Shown piece after piece: positions 26,670 through 37,020 of a DNA stretch of 64,000 nucleotides. Origin of the DNA: Candidatus Hamiltonella defensa 5AT (Acyrthosiphon pisum). GTDB taxonomy: Bacteria > Pseudomonadota > Gammaproteobacteria > Enterobacterales > Enterobacteriaceae. The translations under genes were made by a program, and so were the position numbers. How positions within the stretch are numbered: the stretch's first letter is position 1; each line of letters begins with the position of its first letter. Below the pieces are notes generated by a model. The model saw only the letters and a list, made by a program, of their open reading frames with translations. It did no database searches and had not been told where the DNA came from. The stretch covers positions 806,001 to 870,000 of the forward strand of contig NC_012751.1 in the NCBI RefSeq assembly GCF_000021705.1, written 5' to 3'.

Positions 26670-27743
26670 ATGAAAATATTGGTGATCGCGCCTTCATGGG
26701 TGGGGGATATGATGATGTCTCACAGTTTGTATCGCACGCTGAAAGTGCGTCACCCCAATGCAACAATAGATGTGATGGCGCCGGAGTGGTGCCGTGCCTT
26801 ACTGTCAAGGATGCCAGAGGTGGCGCAGATATGGACGATGCCCATCGGTCACGGTCAGTTGGCGCTTTTTGAGCGGCGACGTCTTGGTATTCAATTGCGT
26901 TCTGAGCGTTATCAACGCGCGTATATATTGCCTAATTCATTTAAATCGGCGTTGATCCCTTTTTTTGCACGTATTCCGCACCGGATTGGGTGGCGTGGTG
27001 AAATGCGATACGGCCTGTTAAACGATTGGCGAATATTAAACCCCGCCGCATTCCCGATGATGGTGCAACGTTATGTGGCACTCGCTGATGATGTTGCTGA
27101 TATGAAAACCCAGGCGTTATCGGCGGCCCATTTACCTCAACCTTTTCTGTGGCCTCAGTTGCAGGTCACAGAAAAAGCAGTGGCAGAGGTCAAAGCGGTT
27201 TTTTCTTTAAAAAATGACACACCGCTGATAGGGTTTTGCCCAGGGGCCGAATTTGGCCCGGCAAAACGTTGGCCCCATTATCATTATGCGGCTTTAGCGC
27301 AAACACTCATTGAGAAGGGGTATCAGATCGTTTTATTGGGATCGGCACAAGATAAACACACAGGGCACAAGATCAGATCGGCCCTCAACCCAAAAGCGCA
27401 ACAACACTGTCATGATTTCACCGGCCACACTTCGCTTGAACAGGCAATCGACCTGATTGCGGCTTGTGGCGCGATAGTGACGAATGACTCGGGTTTAATG
27501 CATATCGCGGCGGCTTTAAATCAGCCATTGGTCGCGTTGTATGGGCCGAGTAACCCTGATTTTACGCCCCCTTTATCCCCAAAAGCCCAGGTCATCCGTT
27601 TGATCAGCGGCTATCATAAAATTCGAAAAGGCGACGATTCGGAGGGGTATCATGACAGTTTGATTGGGATCACACCCGAGCAGGTAATGGCCGCTTTGCA
27701 AACATTGTGTGATGCTTCTTACCCTGATGAAGCACAGGAATAA
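26670..27743 (+). CDS. waaF: ADP-heptose:LPS heptosyltransferase II WaaF
   Basis: WaaF is a GT9-family inner-core LPS enzyme adding the second heptose. From ATG 26670 (the family start MKILVIAPSWVGDMMMS) it is 357 aa; an upstream TTG at 26658 is less likely. It has FCPGAEFGPAKRWPHYHYA and VTNDSGLMHIAAAL, the sugar-nucleotide binding signature. It is followed after 9 bp by waaC as in other enterics, but hldD upstream and waaL downstream are missing. Confidence 0.97.
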   Translation: MKILVIAPSWVGDMMMSHSLYRTLKVRHPNATIDVMAPEWCRALLSRMPEVAQIWTMPIGHGQLALFERRRLGIQLRSERYQRAYILPNSFKSALIPFFARIPHRIGWRGEMRYGLLNDWRILNPAAFPMMVQRYVALADDVADMKTQALSAAHLPQPFLWPQLQVTEKAVAEVKAVFSLKNDTPLIGFCPGAEFGPAKRWPHYHYAALAQTLIEKGYQIVLLGSAQDKHTGHKIRSALNPKAQQHCHDFTGHTSLEQAIDLIAACGAIVTNDSGLMHIAAALNQPLVALYGPSNPDFTPPLSPKAQVIRLISGYHKIRKGDDSEGYHDSLIGITPEQVMAALQTLCDASYPDEAQE

Positions 27744-27752
27744 ACTCGATTG

Positions 27753-28721
27753 ATGCAGGTTCTGTTAGTCAAAACTTCCTCTATGGGCGATGTGTTACAC
27801 ACGTTGCCCGCGTTGACGGATGCTATGAACGCGCGCGAAAAAATTCGTTTTGATTGGGTCATCGAAGAGAATTTTGTTCAAATCCCCACTTGGCACCCCG
27901 CCGTAGATAAAGTCATCCCAGTGGCCATTCGACGTTGGCGTCAACACTGGTTTAGCAAATCCGTGCGTGCAGAGCGGGCGCTTTTTAAACAGGCATTACA
28001 AAAAAAGCACTATGATGTGGTGATAGATGCCCAGGGTTTACTCAAAAGTGCGGCCTTGATCACGCGCCTTGCGCGGGGCATCAAGCATGGGTTTGACCGC
28101 CAAAGTGCGCGTGAAGCTTTTGCCAGTGCGTTTTATCATCAGCGCCACCGGGTGGATAAAAACCAGCATGCGGTCGAAAGGCTCCGTGATTTATTGGCGA
28201 AAAGCCTGGGCTATTCAAAACCGTCTTGTCGTGGTGACTATGGCATCCGTTCTGCATTTGTTTCAAAAAATAGACCACATGATCCCTACCTGGTTTTGAT
28301 TCATTCAACAACGCAAGAGGCAAAGCATTGGCCTGAACTTCATTGGCGAAACCTGATTGAGCAGATCACAAAAGGAGGGGCCCCTATAAAAATCAAGTTA
28401 CCCTGGGGAACGGAGCCCGAATATCAACGGGCCTGCCGTTTGGCTGAGGGTTTTTCTCAAGTTGAGGTATTACCCCATTGTGATTTAGAAGCCATCGCCC
28501 ACATTCTGGCTTCCGCTCAAGCCGTGGTCTCTGTTGACACGGGTTTAAGCCACCTGGCGGCGGCGTTGGGTAAACCTAATCTCACTTTGTTTGGCCCAAC
28601 AGACCCCCTATTGATAGGGGGCTATGGTGACCATCAAATGTCGATCGTTTCAGAGACAAAAAAAATGGACGCGATTTTTGTTGATAAAATCATGTCTGCC
28701 TTAAAACAGTACATTTTGTAA
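27753..28721 (+). CDS. waaC: ADP-heptose:LPS heptosyltransferase I WaaC
   Basis: WaaC is a GT9-family enzyme transferring the first heptose to Kdo2-lipid A. It is 322 aa from ATG 27753 and starts MQVLLVKTSSMGDVLHTLP. The conserved SVDTGLSHLAAALGKPNLTLFGPTDP is present. Its stop is only 13 bp from the convergent end of the giant Ig-repeat gene, marking the core/accessory boundary. Confidence 0.97.
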   Translation: MQVLLVKTSSMGDVLHTLPALTDAMNAREKIRFDWVIEENFVQIPTWHPAVDKVIPVAIRRWRQHWFSKSVRAERALFKQALQKKHYDVVIDAQGLLKSAALITRLARGIKHGFDRQSAREAFASAFYHQRHRVDKNQHAVERLRDLLAKSLGYSKPSCRGDYGIRSAFVSKNRPHDPYLVLIHSTTQEAKHWPELHWRNLIEQITKGGAPIKIKLPWGTEPEYQRACRLAEGFSQVEVLPHCDLEAIAHILASAQAVVSVDTGLSHLAAALGKPNLTLFGPTDPLLIGGYGDHQMSIVSETKKMDAIFVDKIMSALKQYIL

Positions 28722-28734
28722 CTGTGTGGTTTTT

Positions 28735-31700
28735 TTATCCATAATATATGGATTCCTCCTCATGCTCAGGCAGATGTAAAACAGGCGTCATCATTAATAT
28801 ATCCGCGTTTTCTTTTGACGGGCTCGTTTTTGACCCTGTTGAAAGGTCGATTTGATATCTGTCTGGGGTTTCTAGGCTGCTCAGTATTCTTTCAGAAGAC
28901 ACATCGATGGTGAACGTTTTATCCAAGCGGATCCAGTCCCCATCCGGATCGATAAATTTCACCTTGAGTTCATGCGGGCCTTCTGCTAACGGCATCTCGA
29001 CAGTGAATACCCCTTGGTTGTCAATCAGCTCAAGCACATATTCGGGGCGATTATCTACCGTCACCACCGCTTTGACGGCATCGGGCGCTTCTTTAGGGGC
29101 GTTGAGTGTGAAGCTGGGGGTGGTGGTATCTGCGGTGGTGTTTTCCTCTGATGTGATGGGGTTGAGTAATTCAATCGGATTTTGAGGCGGTTCAGCATTG
29201 TCTTTTTCATCAACCTCTTCAATCGCCGCAGGCGGCAATGGGGCATCAGAGGTCTTCAGGGCCTGTTCCTTGGCAGGGGTATCCTCGGCCTTCGCTTCAG
29301 GGCTGAGCTCAGAGTCAGGGTGCTCGGCCGTGGCAGGTGCGTTGAAATCCACGGGCTGAAGCAACGGAAAAGATTCTTTTTTCAGTGAATCGGCTTCTAT
29401 AGCCTGGGGCTCTTCGGGTTGTATCAGTTGAGCGATCCCCTTCTGGGCCTGTGCTTCTTTATTCGCTTCACGATTGTCTTCACGGGTATGTGGTTGGTGG
29501 CTTTCCTGGGCTTTTGAGGCAATCGGGGTAGGTTCAGGCAGGTTCTCGTCTTTGCCTTCTTTGGCAGATTCTTCCTCTAATGGCAAGCTTCGTTTGCTTC
29601 TGGCCGCGCTTTCTGGAGTCTTAGGTACGCCTATGTCAGGCTGTGGATCATAATAAGTGATTGCATTTTTATTAGAAGAATCTTTAAAATTATCTTCATA
29701 ATCTTTCTGACTAAAAAATACAGTAGAAGTCAAAGCACTACCGTGGCCTGACCGATATTCAAAATGAAGTCTCGTTCCATATTGGCCCCCAACATACCCC
29801 TCATTTAACTTTTGAGTTATATATGCTATGTCATTCGCATTATCCAAAATTAAAGTTTTGTCGTTGCCAACCTTATATTTGAAATCTTTCCTGAGTTCCC
29901 GTTGGCCGGAACACAAATTCAAACTTTGCCCATTCATATCAGGAATATCAGGGTGTTTTAGGACATAATATTTTTTATCGTCGTCCCAAAATAAAACGCG
30001 ATTAATGTTTTGCCAGCTTTCTTGAGCAACATTCGTTAGATAACCCTGGTTTCCTTTTGCATCTTCAGAGAAGAGCATCAAATAATAAAAATTCTGTATA
30101 TGAGAGGCATCAATTTCTACATGAAATTTTCCATCTTTTAAAATGCCTGTGTATGCAATTTTCTTATTCTGCTCTCCAACCTTCTCTCCAATAATAAGGC
30201 GCATCCCTGGCTCTATATTCCCCTTTACAGCGAGTATCTTATGTCCTCCTCTGTTAAAAAAGCTCCATTTAATATCATTCGGGGCTGAAGGTACTATATA
30301 ATTACCTAACCACCTCTCTTCTTCTCCGTCTTTAAAATAAACTTGAAATAGCCGGCCAGCACTAAATTTATCAGTTTCAATATTAAACAATTGATCACTG
30401 GAGCTAACTGTATTTCTATTAATTTGTTTATTGTAGATATCTTTTATAATAAAGGTTTCTCCTGCCTTAGCCTCAACTATGATGCGAAGGCGAAAACTCT
30501 TACTATAATAAGTATCATTGTTCGCATTCCTTAAGCTTATGAGTTCTTCTGACTCTGCATCTGTCTCAGGAGGAAGCACAGCATAAGTCATATTTGAAAC
30601 AGCGACCTCAAAACTCTCATCTTTATCACTGGTATTACCTGCTCTATCTTTATAAGTCACTTGTATAGTATGTGCTCCATTAGACAGGTCTGCAGGAGGA
30701 GTCCATTTATATGTGCTCTGCCCTGCAATATCACCTGCAGGAATTTCAATCTCATTTCCATCTAAATTAACTGTGATTTTGTGGATATCCTGAGGGATGT
30801 TTCCAAACTGGAAAGAAGGTTTTTTATTTTTAAAAATGGTTTTTCCCTCCGATGAGTCTTCATCCTTGTCCGTTTTTATCATCTGTATGGTCGGTTTCGA
30901 GATTGTTGTATCAACGACAAAATTTTGTTCTGTTGTCTTATTTTTATCGGTAATATCTGTGATTTGCACGTACAAGGTATGTCTATTATTATCTGTTAGC
31001 GAATCTGTTCTGTATTTCCAGGTGCCGGTTCCCTCATTGTTTATTGTTTTCCAGCCTTGATCATTCACTTTTACCTTCACTTCTTTAACATCTTGTGCCT
31101 TAAAGGCCGGCAATGTGATATTGAAAGAAACCTGATTGTTTTTGGTGAGATTAGGATAGTTGGCTTTATCTAAACTGGTACTATTGGCCATCTCTATTGT
31201 GGGTGTTGGCAAATCAGGGAGAATTCTAAAAAGTTCACTGGTTGTGGTTGCGGGATTCCCTGCTTTGTCTTCGATTTTCACTGATAATTGGTAATTATCT
31301 TTCGCAGACAGAGGGATATTATAAGTAAACTTCCAGACTTTTTTGTCATACAAGCGCGCCCAGGTGAACGCTCCTTTGACGACTTTTGAGTTTAAGCCGC
31401 TTTTATTTAATGTATTACCATCAAGGCTGACCTCAATATATTTTGGATCATTAATCTCCTCTGCGGTTTTAATTAAAAAGACGAGTTGACTGGGGTCTTT
31501 AGCAACTTTTTTTCGAACGCCACTGGAGCTGTGATCTATAAATGACTCTGTCGGCAGTTCAATGGTGGGTTTTTCGGGAGGAGTGGTATCGATTTTAAAC
31601 TTCAATGGCGCGGATATTTCAGAGGGTATACCGGCTTTATTGGTGGCTTTAACGGTAGCGGTATAGTCGCCTTGTGAGAGATTTCTTTGTACGTAAAAGA

Positions 31701-34700
31701 AAGTGTTATTTTTACTATCGTAATTCGCTATTGCATTCGTAGCCAGTGCTTTATTTGTTGAGTCATTAATGAGGGTGACTTCGACGGCCTTTGGATCAAC
31801 CGCATCCTGTATTGTATTAATGTTTGTGATTGAGAGTTTAGGGGATGGCTTATTGGTGATATCTGTAGGATTATCTATGCCTGTGATGCTTTCACTGTCT
31901 AATCTGATTCCGGGTTTTACAGGGGGAACAGAGTTAAAATTAACGGTGATGTCGCTGGAAAAATGACTTGTACGTTCGAGTTGATTTTCGGATTGAACGG
32001 AGAGTTTGTAAGCACCTTTTGTGAATGGAGTACCAGGCGTAAAGGTCCATTTTCCGTCTTTTTTTGTTGCTTCTTCTATGTTTTCATTACCGCGGGGGTC
32101 TTTTACTTTGACATGGACTTTTGTGACTGGATTTACATCATTTCTTTTCGCCGTAATATTAAATTTAGGGGAGTTGTTCTGGGTCCATGTTTCTGTTTGT
32201 TTAAGAGAAACTGGATAAGTGCTGTTATGGGCCGGCTCGAGTTCTATGGTGGGCACCTCGGGGAGGTTGTTGTCAATGGTAAGAGTGAGTATATTGTCTT
32301 CGTTTGACATTGCGGATTTTTTGGCTCGATTAGTCACTTCAACTCTGACATTATAGGTTCCGTCCGGCCAGTCATCTTTAGGAGTAAATCTGTAGGTTCC
32401 TGTATTATCTGGATCTTTCGTGAGCCTTCCTCCAAAATCATTATTGAGAGTTTGTACCTCTCCTTTGTCGTTGATTTTACATATAAACTCTTTTTTGACG
32501 GGGTCCTTGCCCTGGCTTTCACGAATAATTTTAATTTCCCTGACATGTTCACCAATCTGCTCAATCAGAAAAGTCGGTTTTTTTTCACTGGTTAATGGTG
32601 CGGCGACATCTTTTTGACTCTCTAAAGAGATTCGAGGGGGATCTACCTGGGCATTGAGGGTGAGTAAAAGAGCCTTAGCAGATTGTTGTACCCCACCCAC
32701 GCCTACTACATCGAGTTTAATTTCATAGTCGCCGTCGTCTTGAAACTCGACTTTGATTTTCTCCGTGTTACTAAAAAATGGCCAGCCGCCCTCATTTTTT
32801 TTGTAATTTCTTGTAGCAAAAGGTGTGTCCACTCCTTTTTTAGATACGGAGAAAGCCACTGACTCAGCCTCAGGATCTATATTTTTTATAATGAATGTGG
32901 GCTGTGTTTTATTGGTTATCTTTTTGTTATCTTTGTATTCGGTTGGATCATAGGGGGTATGATCATTTGTCTCAATCTCAATCTCGGGCTTTAGAAGCCC
33001 GTCGAGCATGTAAAAATTCATTGGCTCAGATGTTCCGGTATTGTCATGTTTATCGGTGACATTAGCCTCTATGGTGTAGTCTCCTTTAGAGATTGATTTT
33101 TCTGATAAATCCACTTTCCATACATTTTCTGTATTATTGTAGAGAGCCTCTATTTCGGGTCCTTCTTTTACATCCCCTTTTTTTAAAGACACCTTAACCT
33201 TACTCGAGCCTTTTTTTAACATCGCTGTATCGTCATTGACTGAAATCTTAAACTTCAAATCCTGTTTTTGGACTTTATTTTTGCCGCCGTCATTGCGGAC
33301 TTTTTCAGTATTTTCAAATTCAATCCTCGATTGAGGAGGCTGAGTGTAAATGGTCATCCCATCGCTTTTATTCAGACTACCACTGCCGACTTGACCCGCC
33401 TGGTAGGTCACCTTCGCTGTGACGGTATACTCGCCCTGCTCTAATGCTGTGGAGGTGGTGAAATCAAATTCATCACTATTATCTGGTATGTCACTTTTTG
33501 CAAGATTTTGTATGACCGGTTGTTGGTCTGCACGATTCTTTTTTTGAAAAGTGACCACAATACTGTCAGGGTTATCCCGATCCAGGCGATCGAAAGCGAT
33601 ATTTTTGATGTGGAATTTCGGAGTCGTTTTATTGGTGACAGGTTTTTGAATGGTGCCGGTATTGTGAATAAGCTCGATGGTGTGGGTTGGGGCGTCAGCA
33701 TGGTCAATCGTAAAGTCTAAGCTTCCAAGGGCGCTGGATATTTTTGTTTTTAATGTGACTTCGGCGTTAATCGTATATTGTCCATCTTCCAGTGACCTGA
33801 GTTGACTTTTATCAGTAAGTATCAAGTCATTAACATTGAAAGTTTTGTTGTCTTTACGCAATATTTGCGAAGCCAATACGTCTGTTGTATTTCTCTTACA
33901 AAGGGTGATGGTGATTTTTTCTGCCCTTTCATCAATATTGCCCAGTTGAAAAGAGGGATTTTGGTTTTTTGTGATAAATTTTTTATTCTTATTAAATGCA
34001 TCGTTATCATCCAGTGTTATCGAAGGTATTTTGGCGATCGCGGTGTCAATGTTGACCTCGAATGCAGCCGGGTTTTCCTGATTTGTATTGCTTGCACGGT
34101 CTGTAACGGTGAGGCTGATTTTATACTTCGCATTGTCTTGCCATTCTGAAGGTTGATAAGTATAGCCACTATCGGTTCTCTTGATTCCTTTTCCCTCAAT
34201 ACCATTTCTTTTACTGGTGTCTTCCAAATCCTTTATATCAAATTCAATTGTTTCGACGAGTGTTTTATGATCGCCTTTATCGCCTTTATCGCCTTTATAG
34301 ACTTGCAGTAGAACCTTTTTGACATCGGGGTCGATATCCAACAGATTAAATCTGGGCGTTTGAGAGGCCACGGTGGCCCCAGATTCAGATGCAGATGAGC
34401 TCTTTCGTGTTTCTTCGTCCAAGGTAATTCTGGGCGGGTTTAATTTATTGTCAAACAGGACTGTGAGTGTTGTTTCAGGAGACGGTTCGGCATCCAAAAA
34501 GGTGTTGACCGATAGCTTATAATCTCCATTGTCAGACCATTCTTTTTGCAATTGAAAGCGGTTTTTTAGCTGTTCTTTTTTGTTATTGTCTGTAGCCAGA
34601 TTATCAAAAGAGTCGTTTAATTGCCGTCCCCCAACAACGGGTGGGGTCGTCTTAATGTCCACCTTGGTGGCGTGTTCGTCGAGGTTAGTGAGACTGAACC

Positions 34701-34830
34701 TAGGTTTAGGTTTGTTGGTGATATGTACGTCAGTTTTCTTATGATACGACGTGTCATCGTCATAGATAAGACCAATTTCGGGTTTATCTACGCTATCCTG
34801 TATGGTGAATGAGAGGGGTTCTTTCGAGAT
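28735..34830 (-). repeat. Left arm of a large imperfect inverted repeat (Ig-repeat paralogues)
   Basis: Repeat by repeat this arm matches 39800-46780 in inverted orientation. Identity is patchy: near-identical at the ends (28740-29130 against 46370-46780) and around 33370-33430 against 41145-41215 (GAGTATACCGTCACAGC and following), much lower elsewhere. A spacer of about 5 kb, carrying the only true start, lies between the arms. Confidence 0.8.
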
Positions 34831-36768
34831 GCCAGTATTTCCATATCGATCGGTGACTTTAACGTTCAGTTGAAAGTCGCCTTTAGGCCAGGCGTCTGAT
34901 TCACCTAAAGAAAACGTCTGTTCTTTTTTCCCCTCGTTATAACTAAATAAACTGGCATGCTTTTTGCTGTGATAAAGCGTTTCTCGCTTAGGCGTTTTAT
35001 CGCTCTGGGTTAAGGTCACTTCAATTTCATCAGATGCTTCTATCCGCTTCTCTTTTGTGCCTTTGATAACAAATTTTCTGTGTTGATTTTTTATGATGTT
35101 TTTTTCGCCCGACTTTTGGGGAGACGCATCAAGGTGAAAATCGATAACGGGTTTAGGTTGGGTATCATCAAAATAAATTGTCTGTGTTTTTTGTGTTGAC
35201 GGATTGCCTGCTTTATCGGTGAGTGTCACTGCGATTTGGTATTCTCCTTTAGCCCATTGTTCTTTAGTGCTCACTGGCTGGGTGTTATTACCCGGAAATA
35301 GAGTATCCTTTATTTCTATTGTCTCTAATGGCGTTGCAGTAGATTTTTTTATCACCAAGACCTGCATTTTCCATACCCGTTGTTGGTCTCCGTCAGGAAC
35401 GGTGATCAAAAAACCGGGTTTGGAGTTGTTGGTATAAATCCCACTTTCATCGAATGTCGATTTGCTTGCTGCATTGAGTTGAATCTTTTGGACTTCAGGG
35501 GCATTTTGATAAAAATCGATGTCTATCTCAGTTGTAGGGCCTTGTTTTTTACCTTTATAGGGCCTGGCGCTGATGATATATTTCCCATCTTTGTCGAAAA
35601 TGTTGTCTGAAATTTGCCAGGTTTCGTCTTTGTTTGGTTTGAAACCCCCAGAAGATCTCAATGTATGTATTAAATTGCCATCGCCATCGCCACCCTCAAC
35701 TTTTTTAAAAATTTCTATGCTGTCAATATTGTCTTCTTTCGTTCTAAAAATCAGTATGGGTCGTTTGTTTTGAGTGAAGTTTGATTTTTTATCCCCTGTT
35801 TTATCGTCGTCATGCAATGCAATATCCACTTGCTGAAGTTCACTGCTATTGATATTGAAATTTTGCGCCTTAGGGCTTTGATTGCCGGCCTTGTCTGTAG
35901 CGGTGACGGTTAAGATGTAATCTTTTTGATTATCGAGAGTGTCTGATTCGTAACTATACTCACCTTTTGTCATTTCTTGTTGGTTTAATGGCTTGTTTTC
36001 AATTACGTTATCATCAGAATCTTTAAGCTCAATATTGACTGAATGTATGTCTTCTGCATCAAATTTGATGTTGAATTTTGGTGTGTTATAAGTCAGTGTC
36101 AATGATTCATTTGTTTTCACAAAACTCTTTTCCAAAGTATTCTCATCAACAAGTTCGATTTCAGTGCGTTGAATGAAAGGTTTAACATGAAAATCAAAGC
36201 TATGTGATGCTGTTGCATTTTTAACATCAGTGACTGTCACAGTGGCTTGATATTTGCCTTTAGAAAAGGGTGTATTTTCTGTAAAAGCCTCCCATTTTTT
36301 ATCTTCTCTCTGCCTCGCAGTTATGTTTTCTGAGTCCCCCTCCTCTTGAAGCGATTTTATCTCCACCTGAACAGTCGGAAGAGTTTGACCCTCAACAGTT
36401 TTGACGTTCGACACAATAAAGCCGAGTTTTTCTGTCTTATTTGTAAAATCGAGATATTTCCCTGTTTTAGTTTTATCATCAAAAAAAATCGAAGGCGTGG
36501 TTAATGCTCCTGAGATATAAAATCGGTAGGGTTGGCTTGCGTCGTCCCAGTTGTTTTTTTTGTTCAAGGCATGGTCAGTGACCTCAACATGGAGCGTATA
36601 ATCTTTATCAGCTTCTAAGTCAGAACCAAGAGTCATCTCCCATATCCTGTTTTTGTCACTCTCAGTAATAACGGCGTTTTCTGCTTTAAACGTGAATTTT
36701 TCTGTATCGGCTCTACTTTTATTATTCTCAACCGCCCAAAGCTTTATTTGTCGAACATCGTCTGGCAC
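28735..36768 (-). CDS. Long intact frame of the giant Ig-repeat protein (2677 codons)
   Basis: This is the uninterrupted C-terminal three quarters of the disrupted giant gene. The apparent start is an internal GTG within an Ig repeat, so it is not a natural N-terminus. It contains tandem Ig-like repeats. Near the end, (SAA)RSKRSLPLEEE is a furin-like R-x-K-R site, followed by a Pro/Glu/Ala-rich linker. It ends with a C-terminal domain of about 150 residues (NPITSEENTTADTT to ...LHLPEHEEESIYYG) that is almost identical to that of the plus-strand paralogue. An internal KGDKGDKGD run reflects a 9-bp tandem repeat near 34270. Confidence 0.85.
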   Translation of the reverse strand: MPDDVRQIKLWAVENNKSRADTEKFTFKAENAVITESDKNRIWEMTLGSDLEADKDYTLHVEVTDHALNKKNNWDDASQPYRFYISGALTTPSIFFDDKTKTGKYLDFTNKTEKLGFIVSNVKTVEGQTLPTVQVEIKSLQEEGDSENITARQREDKKWEAFTENTPFSKGKYQATVTVTDVKNATASHSFDFHVKPFIQRTEIELVDENTLEKSFVKTNESLTLTYNTPKFNIKFDAEDIHSVNIELKDSDDNVIENKPLNQQEMTKGEYSYESDTLDNQKDYILTVTATDKAGNQSPKAQNFNINSSELQQVDIALHDDDKTGDKKSNFTQNKRPILIFRTKEDNIDSIEIFKKVEGGDGDGNLIHTLRSSGGFKPNKDETWQISDNIFDKDGKYIISARPYKGKKQGPTTEIDIDFYQNAPEVQKIQLNAASKSTFDESGIYTNNSKPGFLITVPDGDQQRVWKMQVLVIKKSTATPLETIEIKDTLFPGNNTQPVSTKEQWAKGEYQIAVTLTDKAGNPSTQKTQTIYFDDTQPKPVIDFHLDASPQKSGEKNIIKNQHRKFVIKGTKEKRIEASDEIEVTLTQSDKTPKRETLYHSKKHASLFSYNEGKKEQTFSLGESDAWPKGDFQLNVKVTDRYGNTGISKEPLSFTIQDSVDKPEIGLIYDDDTSYHKKTDVHITNKPKPRFSLTNLDEHATKVDIKTTPPVVGGRQLNDSFDNLATDNNKKEQLKNRFQLQKEWSDNGDYKLSVNTFLDAEPSPETTLTVLFDNKLNPPRITLDEETRKSSSASESGATVASQTPRFNLLDIDPDVKKVLLQVYKGDKGDKGDHKTLVETIEFDIKDLEDTSKRNGIEGKGIKRTDSGYTYQPSEWQDNAKYKISLTVTDRASNTNQENPAAFEVNIDTAIAKIPSITLDDNDAFNKNKKFITKNQNPSFQLGNIDERAEKITITLCKRNTTDVLASQILRKDNKTFNVNDLILTDKSQLRSLEDGQYTINAEVTLKTKISSALGSLDFTIDHADAPTHTIELIHNTGTIQKPVTNKTTPKFHIKNIAFDRLDRDNPDSIVVTFQKKNRADQQPVIQNLAKSDIPDNSDEFDFTTSTALEQGEYTVTAKVTYQAGQVGSGSLNKSDGMTIYTQPPQSRIEFENTEKVRNDGGKNKVQKQDLKFKISVNDDTAMLKKGSSKVKVSLKKGDVKEGPEIEALYNNTENVWKVDLSEKSISKGDYTIEANVTDKHDNTGTSEPMNFYMLDGLLKPEIEIETNDHTPYDPTEYKDNKKITNKTQPTFIIKNIDPEAESVAFSVSKKGVDTPFATRNYKKNEGGWPFFSNTEKIKVEFQDDGDYEIKLDVVGVGGVQQSAKALLLTLNAQVDPPRISLESQKDVAAPLTSEKKPTFLIEQIGEHVREIKIIRESQGKDPVKKEFICKINDKGEVQTLNNDFGGRLTKDPDNTGTYRFTPKDDWPDGTYNVRVEVTNRAKKSAMSNEDNILTLTIDNNLPEVPTIELEPAHNSTYPVSLKQTETWTQNNSPKFNITAKRNDVNPVTKVHVKVKDPRGNENIEEATKKDGKWTFTPGTPFTKGAYKLSVQSENQLERTSHFSSDITVNFNSVPPVKPGIRLDSESITGIDNPTDITNKPSPKLSITNINTIQDAVDPKAVEVTLINDSTNKALATNAIANYDSKNNTFFYVQRNLSQGDYTATVKATNKAGIPSEISAPLKFKIDTTPPEKPTIELPTESFIDHSSSGVRKKVAKDPSQLVFLIKTAEEINDPKYIEVSLDGNTLNKSGLNSKVVKGAFTWARLYDKKVWKFTYNIPLSAKDNYQLSVKIEDKAGNPATTTSELFRILPDLPTPTIEMANSTSLDKANYPNLTKNNQVSFNITLPAFKAQDVKEVKVKVNDQGWKTINNEGTGTWKYRTDSLTDNNRHTLYVQITDITDKNKTTEQNFVVDTTISKPTIQMIKTDKDEDSSEGKTIFKNKKPSFQFGNIPQDIHKITVNLDGNEIEIPAGDIAGQSTYKWTPPADLSNGAHTIQVTYKDRAGNTSDKDESFEVAVSNMTYAVLPPETDAESEELISLRNANNDTYYSKSFRLRIIVEAKAGETFIIKDIYNKQINRNTVSSSDQLFNIETDKFSAGRLFQVYFKDGEEERWLGNYIVPSAPNDIKWSFFNRGGHKILAVKGNIEPGMRLIIGEKVGEQNKKIAYTGILKDGKFHVEIDASHIQNFYYLMLFSEDAKGNQGYLTNVAQESWQNINRVLFWDDDKKYYVLKHPDIPDMNGQSLNLCSGQRELRKDFKYKVGNDKTLILDNANDIAYITQKLNEGYVGGQYGTRLHFEYRSGHGSALTSTVFFSQKDYEDNFKDSSNKNAITYYDPQPDIGVPKTPESAARSKRSLPLEEESAKEGKDENLPEPTPIASKAQESHQPHTREDNREANKEAQAQKGIAQLIQPEEPQAIEADSLKKESFPLLQPVDFNAPATAEHPDSELSPEAKAEDTPAKEQALKTSDAPLPPAAIEEVDEKDNAEPPQNPIELLNPITSEENTTADTTTPSFTLNAPKEAPDAVKAVVTVDNRPEYVLELIDNQGVFTVEMPLAEGPHELKVKFIDPDGDWIRLDKTFTIDVSSERILSSLETPDRYQIDLSTGSKTSPSKENADILMMTPVLHLPEHEEESIYYG

Positions 36769-36979
36769 GGTGATTTTGAATGTAGGATTTTGACTTTAGG
36801 GAATGCAGTCGAATTTTTCAGTTCTATGGTTGGGGTGATTCCATCTGTGTCGATTGTAAATGCATACGGCGAGCTTAATTCGGATTCGTTGCCAACATCG
36901 TCTTTTAGTTTAACCTTCACTTGGTATAGACCTTTTTCCAGGTCTAGATTCTCAACTATGAAATCTCCACTTTGTGATA

Positions 36980-37020
36980 TTTTACTTTTTACTTTTTACT
37001 TTTTACTTTTTACTTTTTAC
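36980..37020 (-). repeat. Heptanucleotide tandem repeat (GTAAAAA)5.9 inside the giant gene
   Basis: Five full GTAAAAA units (36986-37020) plus GTAAAA are read on the minus strand. Because 7 is not a multiple of 3, any reading frame crossing three units reads GTA AAA AGT AAA AAG TAA and stops. The tract ends the 37003-38366 frame. Confidence 0.95.

Noticed and set aside
34270..34300. 9-bp tandem repeat (KGDKGDKGD) as a phase-variable tract
   Set aside because: The unit is a multiple of three, so copy-number change would not shift the frame.
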